Part shown: positions 33,150 to 40,125 of the stretch, piece after piece
Layout of the letters: the number at the start of each line of letters is the position of its first letter
Position numbering within the stretch: position 1 is the first letter of the stretch
NCBI GenBank assembly: GCA_964508915.1
Contig: CAZDVK010000013.1
Span: forward strand, 1-43,127
Length of the DNA stretch: 43,127 nt
Source: CAZDVK01 sp964508915
Lineage (GTDB): Bacteria > Pseudomonadota > Alphaproteobacteria > Paracaedibacterales > CAIULA01
Direction: 5' to 3'
Program-made: the position numbers and the translations under genes
The notes under the pieces: model-generated
What the model was told of the DNA's origin: nothing
Database searches by the model: none
Seen by the model: the letters and a program-made list of their open reading frames with translations, nothing else

Positions 33150-34391
33150 ATGTTTTATTTGTACCACCTAAATGAAATGCGAAAGTCCGTCAATTGGCCC
33201 GCTCATATGATAGGCCAAGCCAACGAAACTTTCCTAAAAAACTTTACAAACACGTCTCTTCCCTCCATACGCCTGATGGGCGCTGCCAACGAAATGATGC
33301 TGCGTTTTACAAAAACATACGATAAACCAGAATTTAATATTGGGAAAATTGAAAAATGTGGAAGCACCGTTGATATTAAAGAAACTGTTGTTCTTGAAAA
33401 ACCTTTTTGTGACCTACGTTACTTTGAACGTTTCCACAACGGTGACCCTGTTGGCCTTGATGAACCTAAAGTTCTGATCGTAGCCCCCCTGTCAGGGCAC
33501 TACGCAACCCTGTTACGAGACACAGTGCAGTCTATGTGCCAAAACCATAATGTTTACATAACGGATTGGGTGAATGCACAAGCTGTTCCCGCAAAAAATG
33601 GGGCTTTTAGTTTATCCACTTACGTCGACTATCTATTAAATTTCATCGAATTTTTAGGAACACGGATTCACATCATAGCCGTATGCCAACCAGTTGTACC
33701 TGTTTTAATGGCAACCAGTATTTTGGCTGGCAAACAATCGGACTATCAACCAAAATCTATGGTTTTAATGGGTGGGCCCGTAGATGCCCGCGTTAACCCA
33801 GGCGCTGTTAACCAATTTGGAGAGGAACATTCTGTTGAATGGTTCAAAAAAAATATTATTTCCATCGTGCCTATTTACTATAAAGGCTTTGGCCGTTCTG
33901 TTTGCCCCGGTTTTTTAATGCTAAATGGATTTATTAATTTAAATTTAGAGCGTCACCAAGAAGCTTATTTTAATATGTTTGAACACCTCATCGAAGGTGA
34001 TGAAGACAGTGCCGAAAAACACCGAAAATTCTATGACGAATATCGTGCTGTTATGGACTTACCCGCTGAATATTTTTTGGAAAGTGTTCAAAAAGTATTT
34101 CAAGAATTTGCATTACCTAAAGGAAAAATGACCTGGCACAAAAAGCATATCGATTTACTGCAAATAAAAAATACAGCCCTTCTAACCATTGAAGGCGAAC
34201 TAGATGATATTTCGTGTGTCGGGCAAACTTACGCAGCCCATACCTTATGCACAAATATTCCAAAAACCTTGAAGCACCATTATGAACAAAATGGTGTTGG
34301 GCATTATGGCATTTTCAACGGCCGTAAATGGCGCCAATATATTCAACCAAAAATTCAAGATTTCATCGCATTTGCTGAGAATGAGCTATGA
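33150..34391 (+). CDS. phaZ: Intracellular polyhydroxyalkanoate depolymerase
   Basis: PhaZ hydrolyses stored polyhydroxybutyrate granules in the cytoplasm. The 413-residue product begins MFYLYHLNEM, as is common in the family. It contains KVLIVAPLSGHYATLLRDTV and VYITDWVNAQAVP, and the nucleophile segment IHIIAVCQPVVP with Cys179 in place of a lipase serine. The C-terminal PHB_depo_C region (about 205-405) includes LLTIEGELDDISCVGQT and the closing HYGIFNGRKWR with the catalytic-type His. The family normally uses Cys, Asp and His. It is complete and lacks a signal peptide, fitting an intracellular enzyme. The stop overlaps the next gene by ATGA. No PHA synthase gene is present in the window. 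Confidence 0.92.
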   Translation: MFYLYHLNEMRKSVNWPAHMIGQANETFLKNFTNTSLPSIRLMGAANEMMLRFTKTYDKPEFNIGKIEKCGSTVDIKETVVLEKPFCDLRYFERFHNGDPVGLDEPKVLIVAPLSGHYATLLRDTVQSMCQNHNVYITDWVNAQAVPAKNGAFSLSTYVDYLLNFIEFLGTRIHIIAVCQPVVPVLMATSILAGKQSDYQPKSMVLMGGPVDARVNPGAVNQFGEEHSVEWFKKNIISIVPIYYKGFGRSVCPGFLMLNGFINLNLERHQEAYFNMFEHLIEGDEDSAEKHRKFYDEYRAVMDLPAEYFLESVQKVFQEFALPKGKMTWHKKHIDLLQIKNTALLTIEGELDDISCVGQTYAAHTLCTNIPKTLKHHYEQNGVGHYGIFNGRKWRQYIQPKIQDFIAFAENEL

Positions 34392-36601
34392 TAAAGAAGT
34401 TTCTTTTTATTTTCTTGTTTCTTTCTGTTTTGTTGGTTGGATATTTATTCACCGAACCTCTTTACACGCCAACAGCCCTTATTTCGTCGCCGTCGCGCAT
34501 TTATTTACCAAAATATATTGCTCATCAATCCATAATATCTGGAAAGTATACGGGCAACACGCAAGAGGCTATCCAAGAAGCACTTCAAAGCCCAATAGAA
34601 GCTATTGAACTGGATGTACGCATGTCTATGGATGGTGTTTTGTTTATCTACCATGGGAACACCCTAGAAGAAGGCACAAATGGCACAGGCCCCCCTGAAG
34701 ATAAGCCGTGGTCGCAGTTGCAGAATTTAACATACAAAAGCAGCACATCAAAGCTGGTTTCCCTTGAAGCGGCCTTACAACTTGTTAGTCAACGAAAAAT
34801 GGTTTTTTTAGACATTAAAACAACACGTTTGCGTAACAAAGAATTCGTTGAAAAGCTGGTTAATATAATCCAGAAAAACCATTTAGAAGAATCAGTGATT
34901 GTTGAATCTTTTAACCCGTTTTTTTTGTGTGAAATGCGCCTTCGGTGCCGTGATATCTTGTTGATGTACGATTTTACAACCAACACAAAAGCTGGCGAAC
35001 AGGAAAAACAAGATCAGTTTGATCAAATTCCCTGGATACTCAAACAACCCTTCTTTCAAAAACAAATTCGTCGCCTTGTTCGACCTGATTTTCTAGGCAT
35101 ACGGTTTAATACGGGTGATGATATTATTACTAACCTTGCAAATTTTGGTTATCCCATCATTGCGTGGACTGTAGATGACGAAGCAACAATTCAAAAGCTT
35201 AGGAAATTGGGTGTTCGAAGCTTCCAAACCAATACACCATTAGCTTTTGAAAAAGAAAATGGGCCACACACAATTTATGACGCTGGTTTTTCTAAAAGTC
35301 AGCAAGATGTCATTTTTATTCAAAAAGAGGAGGATATTTTAGCGGCCCTCGATACAGCCAAAAAAAACCATAAAAAAATAACAATTGCAGGCCGACGCCA
35401 TAGCATGGGTGGACAAACGCTTTTAGATAAAGCCATTCAGCTGGATATGTTGGGCCTGAATCACGTAAATTACAGCCCCGAAAAACAGACTGTTCTGGTT
35501 GGAAGTGGCGCCACATGGAAAAAAGTTCAAAATGTTTTAAATTCTTACGGGCGATCTGTAAAAATTATGCAATCCGATAACATTTTTACAGTCGGTGGAT
35601 CTGTTTCTGTTAATGTTCATGGCTGGCAAATTTCATCCCCTCCTATTGGATCGTCTGTCATTCAAATAAAAATTATCACCTGGGATGGACAGAAAAAAAT
35701 CATCAACAAAACCACAGAACCTGATCTTTTCAATGCCGTTATTGGTGGATACGGTTTATTTGGTGTTATTACGGAGGTTGAATTAGAAACAGTTCCAAAT
35801 ACGCCCTTAGGGTTTCATTGTGCCTTCATGCCCACCCAAAAGTTCGCAGATTTTTTCGAAGCAGAAATTTCTAAAAACCCTAAGGCACAATTAGCTTATG
35901 GTCGGCTATCGGTAGATAAAGAAAATATGTTTAAAGAGGTGGGCGTTTTTTGGTATGAACAAATGGAAGACACAACCATTACAACCCCCATCGAACCTGA
36001 AGATTTTGTTGGTCTTAAGCGAACATTTTTTAGGTTATCTGAATATTTTGATGTGGGTAAAAAAGCCCGCTGGGTGGCTGAAAAGCTTTTCTCTCAATAC
36101 AAAGCATCCCAAAAACCAGTATCACGAAACAATGCCATGAACACAGATATTCATGTCCTATGGCAGCTTTATGGAGACAATCGCGATATTCTTCATGAAT
36201 ATTTTATTCCCAAATCAAAAGTGCGTGAATTTTTAGAAGAGTTTAAAAGACTGGTCGATCAATTTGATATGAATCTTTTAAATGTCACCATTCGGGACGT
36301 TCTGCAAGACAATCAATCCAAACTTCCTTACGCACAAAATGATATGTTTTCTTTTGTGTGCCTTTTTTCCCAAGAAGCTGGCCGTGAAGCAGAAAAAGAT
36401 ATGAAAATTTTTACGCAAAAACTTATTGATAAGGTCATTTCACTAAAAGGCACGTTTTACTTACCGTACCGGCTGCATTACAGAAAAGAACAGCTTGAAC
36501 AAGCTTATCCACAATTGAAATCGTGGCTTAAATTAAAAGACATGGTCGATCCCCAAAATATTTTTACCAGTCAGTTTTATGAATATATAGCTGATGGGTG
36601 A
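34388..36601 (+). CDS. Two-domain fusion: GDPD-like phosphodiesterase and VAO-family FAD oxidase
   Basis: A 737-residue membrane-anchored protein. Residues 1-22 form one hydrophobic helix, so both domains likely lie outside the cytoplasm. Residues about 40-290 look like a glycerophosphodiester phosphodiesterase TIM barrel: IAHQ (44-47), IELDV (73-77), YHG with His89, then FLDIKTT, VIVESFNP and the late IIAWTVDD. From about 300 a PCMH-type FAD-binding domain follows, with AGRRHSMGGQ (334-343, His338 a candidate covalent flavin site), VGSGATWKKVQ, NIFTVGGSVSVNVHG and NAVIGGYGLFGVITEVEL. A substrate-binding and C-terminal part resembling aldonolactone/sugar oxidases completes it. It overlaps phaZ by 4 bases. 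The GDPD active site differs from standard enzymes. The substrate is unknown. Confidence 0.8.
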   Translation: MIKKFLFIFLFLSVLLVGYLFTEPLYTPTALISSPSRIYLPKYIAHQSIISGKYTGNTQEAIQEALQSPIEAIELDVRMSMDGVLFIYHGNTLEEGTNGTGPPEDKPWSQLQNLTYKSSTSKLVSLEAALQLVSQRKMVFLDIKTTRLRNKEFVEKLVNIIQKNHLEESVIVESFNPFFLCEMRLRCRDILLMYDFTTNTKAGEQEKQDQFDQIPWILKQPFFQKQIRRLVRPDFLGIRFNTGDDIITNLANFGYPIIAWTVDDEATIQKLRKLGVRSFQTNTPLAFEKENGPHTIYDAGFSKSQQDVIFIQKEEDILAALDTAKKNHKKITIAGRRHSMGGQTLLDKAIQLDMLGLNHVNYSPEKQTVLVGSGATWKKVQNVLNSYGRSVKIMQSDNIFTVGGSVSVNVHGWQISSPPIGSSVIQIKIITWDGQKKIINKTTEPDLFNAVIGGYGLFGVITEVELETVPNTPLGFHCAFMPTQKFADFFEAEISKNPKAQLAYGRLSVDKENMFKEVGVFWYEQMEDTTITTPIEPEDFVGLKRTFFRLSEYFDVGKKARWVAEKLFSQYKASQKPVSRNNAMNTDIHVLWQLYGDNRDILHEYFIPKSKVREFLEEFKRLVDQFDMNLLNVTIRDVLQDNQSKLPYAQNDMFSFVCLFSQEAGREAEKDMKIFTQKLIDKVISLKGTFYLPYRLHYRKEQLEQAYPQLKSWLKLKDMVDPQNIFTSQFYEYIADG

Positions 36602-36621
36602 TCCTTAAGAATACCACGCCT

Positions 36622-37260
36622 TCAAGACACAAGACCTTTAAAAACAGCTTTAACGCCGTACAATATGTTTTGAATAGCAAGGGAAGATAAAATAATGCCA
36701 AAAACCCGCGTTAGAATGTTAACGCCTGTCATTCCCAAAAAAGCCATGACGTGCTGCCCCATACGCAGAACAACGTACGTAATTCCAACTACAACAAAAA
36801 TAATACCAATAAATGCCCCTTGGGCTGTGTAACCAATGACTTCGGCTTGACGCATCAGAACAACTGTTGATGCAATGGCCCCAGGCCCTGAAATCAAAGG
36901 AATAGCCAATGGGTAAATAGAAACATCATCCCGACCTTCAATTTGTTTTTCATCATTATCACTTTGGGCGCGAACCCCAGTATTTTTTCCAACCACCATT
37001 TCAATGGCCGCCAACAGCAACAGTAAGCCACCTGTTACCCGAAAGGCTGGTTCAGAAATATGCATAACATCCAACAATTTATCGCCTAAAACGGCAAAAC
37101 ACAACAGCAGCAAAAGGGCAACCAGGCACGATTTCTGCGCCACATGTTTTTTAACATCCGCCGAATCATTTTGGGTTAGACTTGCAAAAATAGGCACAAC
37201 CGAAAACGGGTTGCTGACCACAAATAATGTCACAAATGACTGCCACAAAAGTTCTTCCAT
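36622..37260 (-). CDS. MarC family integral membrane protein
   Basis: A 212-residue protein with six predicted helices and the family landmarks FVVSNPFSVVPIFASLT near the N-terminus, AFRVTGGLLLLLAAIEMV, and IYPLAIPLISGPGAIASTVVLM. MarC/UAAP proteins are widespread inner-membrane proteins of uncertain function; an early link to multiple antibiotic resistance was not upheld. Length is standard. The ATG at 37260 has a good AAGGAAGG site. It lies 11 bases after the copper-chaperone-like gene and is probably co-transcribed with it. It converges with the GDPD-oxidase gene across a 20-base gap without an evident terminator. Confidence 0.9.
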   Translation of the reverse strand: MEELLWQSFVTLFVVSNPFSVVPIFASLTQNDSADVKKHVAQKSCLVALLLLLCFAVLGDKLLDVMHISEPAFRVTGGLLLLLAAIEMVVGKNTGVRAQSDNDEKQIEGRDDVSIYPLAIPLISGPGAIASTVVLMRQAEVIGYTAQGAFIGIIFVVVGITYVVLRMGQHVMAFLGMTGVNILTRVFGIILSSLAIQNILYGVKAVFKGLVS

Positions 37261-37271
37261 CGAAACCTTCC

Positions 37272-37742
37272 TTACTTGTCTTTGGTAAAAACCACCTGAA
37301 CCGGGGGGCCAAAACTGAAATTCAGTGTCCCCTTAAGTTCCTTTACATCAAAAATTTTAGGGTCTAAATCAAAAAGCATCAAATGTTTTCCACCCCGCTT
37401 TAATTCCACAACACCTGGCGCATTTTTTTGAGCCGCCGGAATTTCAAGCGCATGAATTGTTACCATTTTGGCAACACCATTTTTTTCAATAATATGGTCA
37501 TGTATTTCCACACGACCCGCTAATTCAAAAGTGGCCCCTTGCAGAAAAACGGGTTTTTCATTTTTATTGGTTATTGTTAAAAAAGCAGCCCCCGCCCGGG
37601 CACCGGGAATAGCCCGGAATGTGGTTTTTTCAATGATAAGGGGTTCTTCTTTTTTCTTACATCCTGAAAACAACAAAGAAAACACACACAGAACAATTGT
37701 AAAAATTGATGGAAGCATAAAATTCGAAAAATTGACCTTCAT
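37272..37742 (-). CDS. PCu(A)C-type copper chaperone lipoprotein
   Basis: A 156-residue periplasmic copper carrier candidate. It has a lipoprotein signal ending LLFSGC, then the PCu(A)C/DUF461 fold. Visible features are RAIPGARAGAAFLTITN at the first strands, VEIHDHIIEKNGVAKM giving the first His and Met ligands, and GGKHLMLFDL giving the HLM ligand pair. This matches the H-x-M type Cu(I) site of the family, which supplies copper to cytochrome oxidase. Copper binding itself is inferred. No cox genes are nearby. It precedes marC by 11 bases on the same strand. Confidence 0.88.
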   Translation of the reverse strand: MKVNFSNFMLPSIFTIVLCVFSLLFSGCKKKEEPLIIEKTTFRAIPGARAGAAFLTITNKNEKPVFLQGATFELAGRVEIHDHIIEKNGVAKMVTIHALEIPAAQKNAPGVVELKRGGKHLMLFDLDPKIFDVKELKGTLNFSFGPPVQVVFTKDK

Positions 37743-37797
37743 AGTATTACCTATAACATATTAACTTAAGCGAAGCCTTATTTTTTCTTAACATAAA

Positions 37798-37836
37798 AAA
37801 AACAGCCATCAGACTATTCGTCTCATGGCTGTTTTT
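37798..37836 (-). terminator. Rho-independent terminator after the parvulin gene
   Basis: AAAAACAGCCAT (37798-37809) pairs with ATGGCTGTTTTT (37825-37836), with a further AGAC/GTCT pairing inside across one C-C mismatch and a five-base loop. Read on the minus strand it ends in a T-run, 30 bases after the parvulin-protein stop. The symmetry also allows bidirectional action, but nothing plus-strand ends here. Confidence 0.85.
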
Positions 37837-37865
37837 AAGAGCGAACTAAAGATTGTTCTTAAATT

Positions 37866-39920
37866 TTAGCGAACAACTTTTTCTGGCGCTTTGGATACCA
37901 CTTGTGGCTCTTCTTTTTTGTCTTCCATGACTTTGCCTTCAAAATCGTATTTCACGGTTTTGAATTTAGCGCGCAAATCTTTTAGAACCTGAAGGGCCAA
38001 TTCATTGGAAAGCATACGGCTAATTTCGCCCTTAACTTCCTCTATCTGTGGCGCTTCGACAGGGCGCTTATCTTCCACACGAATCACGCTATAACCAGCA
38101 TCACCCAAATGAATGGGTTCTGCCAACATAACGCCCTTCGTTGCTTTCGCAAAAACATCGCGGAATTCTTTTGGCAATTCAGATAGGTTTACATAACCCA
38201 AATCACCCTTGTTTTCTTTGGTTTGATCATCAATGGATTGCTTCACAGCCGCATCAAATGCATCAACCTTATTAGAAGCCGTATTGATTTTACGAATCAA
38301 TTCATCAGCTTCTTGCTTTGTTTTCACCAAAATATGACGCAAACGGATAGACATATTGTCTTTTGGCATCATTTTTACAAGTTCTGCATACCGTTCTTTG
38401 ATTTTTTCAGGTGTAATCAATTTTTTAGTTTCAGAATCCAAGTAAGCCTTTTGAATAATGGCTTCTTGACCTTGTTTTTGACGTTCAATGACAGCTGAGT
38501 CTTTATCCAAACCATCTTTCCGTGCAGCTTCTGAAATAATTTTCATATCCACAACACGGTTCAAAAGGGCTTCGTAAATTTTGGCAACAGGCGCTGTACG
38601 CAACTGTTCAGGCAAGCTTTTCATGCTTTCCAAAATATCGCCAAACAAAACTTTCTCACCGTTTTTCATTTCGGCGACAACCATTTTGACATCAACCTTG
38701 GAAATATCCACATCGGGCTCAGCTTTTGCTTCTGGTTTTTCTTTATCTTCAGGCTTTGTTTCAGGCAATAGCTTACCATCTAGACCATATTTCTTAACGC
38801 CTGCATCTTTGCGTAACGTTTCAATAACCTTAACGGCATATTCAGGGCTAATCGCTTTTTGAATTTCAGCCTTTACTTCGTCAAACTTAGGCATTTCAAC
38901 AGGGCGAACATCTTCCACACGCATAATTGTGAAACCTAATTCACCTAATTTGATAACTTCATTCACCAAAGCACCCTTAGCTGTTTTGAAAACGCTGTCT
39001 ACGTGTTCTTTGGGGAAATCAGACCGACGCAAAAAGCCAAGCTCACCAGCTTTTGTTTTACTGCTTTCGTCAGCATTTTTAACCTTGACGATATCGTCAA
39101 AGCTCTTGGAACCAGACCGAATGTCTTTCAAAGCAGCTTCAGCTTCTTCTTTTGAATCAAAAGTAATTTGGCTTACCTTAACTTCGGTTTGTTCTTTTTG
39201 TTCTTTTGGAATAGCCTTTAAAACTTCTTCGTATTTTTCTTTTAAAATGGCATCTGTTATCAGTTTTTGAATTTCTTTATCCAAAAATGCTTTTTGAAGA
39301 ATGGCTTCTTTACCTTCGTCGATGCGCTTAGTAATGGCAGCATCTTTCAAAAGACCAGCTTCATCAGCAGCTTTTAAAACCAACTTCATATCCACCAAAC
39401 GTGTCAACAACGCTTCATAAATTTTTGGAAAAGGAAGGTTTTTAAGGCGTTCAGGTAAGTTTTTCATGCTTTCATAAACTTGACCTACGTTAATTTTTTC
39501 ACCCCAAGGAAGTTCTGCAGCCACTTTTGCCATAGCTGGATCAACGGGCTTTTGTTCTTCTGTTTTGGTTTCCGCTGGTTTCACATCAGCTGGCTTAGGT
39601 TGTTCAACTTTTGCATCCTGTGTTGCCGCAGGAACGGGTACTGGAACTGGAACAACGTCAGCTTTAGGTGCCTCTGTTTTGTCATGCGTTACCGCAGGTT
39701 CCGCTGTTGCGGCAGCTTCCTTAGCTTTATCATCTATCTGCGATGATTCTGCGGATTTTTGTGTTTGCTCTGGCTGCATTTCAAAGCCATCTGTTTGCTT
39801 TGCAGGGACTGTAGATTCTTTTAAATCCGCTTTAGGCTGAAGATACTTATATCCGACGTATCCCCCCACAGCTCCCAAAGCAAGGACAAGAGCTAATTTT
39901 TTTGCAATATTTGATGACAT
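37866..39920 (-). CDS. Periplasmic peptidyl-prolyl isomerase with two tandem SurA/PrsA-like modules
   Basis: A 684-residue envelope protein with one N-terminal membrane helix (about residues 6-24) and an Ala/Pro/Lys-rich spacer to about 120. Two homologous modules follow, roughly 130-395 and 405-665. Each starts with an N-terminal helical part (YESMKNLPERLKNLPFPKIYEALLTRLVDMK versus LESMKSLPEQLRTAPVAKIYEALLNRVVDMK). Each then has a parvulin domain, ending VEDVRPVE or VEDKRPVE. The second parvulin domain keeps RHILVKTKQEAD and GDLGYV; the first reads VKVSQITFDSKEEAE and lacks the His. So only the second is likely to be a standard isomerase. The start was set at ATG 39920 with AAGGA seven bases upstream. 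The gene is monocistronic with a strong terminator, divergent from secA. A periplasmic folding factor acting on Sec-exported proteins is a reasonable inference. Confidence 0.85.
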   Translation of the reverse strand: MSSNIAKKLALVLALGAVGGYVGYKYLQPKADLKESTVPAKQTDGFEMQPEQTQKSAESSQIDDKAKEAAATAEPAVTHDKTEAPKADVVPVPVPVPAATQDAKVEQPKPADVKPAETKTEEQKPVDPAMAKVAAELPWGEKINVGQVYESMKNLPERLKNLPFPKIYEALLTRLVDMKLVLKAADEAGLLKDAAITKRIDEGKEAILQKAFLDKEIQKLITDAILKEKYEEVLKAIPKEQKEQTEVKVSQITFDSKEEAEAALKDIRSGSKSFDDIVKVKNADESSKTKAGELGFLRRSDFPKEHVDSVFKTAKGALVNEVIKLGELGFTIMRVEDVRPVEMPKFDEVKAEIQKAISPEYAVKVIETLRKDAGVKKYGLDGKLLPETKPEDKEKPEAKAEPDVDISKVDVKMVVAEMKNGEKVLFGDILESMKSLPEQLRTAPVAKIYEALLNRVVDMKIISEAARKDGLDKDSAVIERQKQGQEAIIQKAYLDSETKKLITPEKIKERYAELVKMMPKDNMSIRLRHILVKTKQEADELIRKINTASNKVDAFDAAVKQSIDDQTKENKGDLGYVNLSELPKEFRDVFAKATKGVMLAEPIHLGDAGYSVIRVEDKRPVEAPQIEEVKGEISRMLSNELALQVLKDLRAKFKTVKYDFEGKVMEDKKEEPQVVSKAPEKVVR

Positions 39921-40029
39921 GATCAATCCTTATGTTGTGGCTATATTGTTTTTGAGTACGATAAAATAGGCTAAATGGCAAGTTTTCAAAAGGTCTAGGT
40001 TTCCTATTTTGCAACATTTACACAATAAT

Positions 40030-40048
40030 TTATGGAATTTTTCCATAA
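40030..40048. promoter_or_regulatory. Inverted repeat in the ppi-secA divergent region
   Basis: TTATGGAA (40030-40037) and TTCCATAA (40041-40048) form a perfect 8-bp inverted repeat around TTT, in the 205-base gap between the divergent parvulin gene and secA. A smaller palindrome TACATGTA follows at 40066-40073. Either could be an operator; no -35/-10 pair stood out clearly. Confidence 0.35.
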
Positions 40049-40125
40049 TTTTCGTTACTCTACCTTACATGTAGGAAGAATAAAACATTTTTCCAGTTAT
40101 ATTTTTATTTTTTCAGGGAACTTGA

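Noticed and set aside
39565..39840. Plus-strand Ala/Gly/Thr/Ser-rich frame of 91 codons opposite the chaperone spacer.
   Set aside because: It mirrors the repetitive Ala/Pro/Lys codons of the real minus-strand gene.
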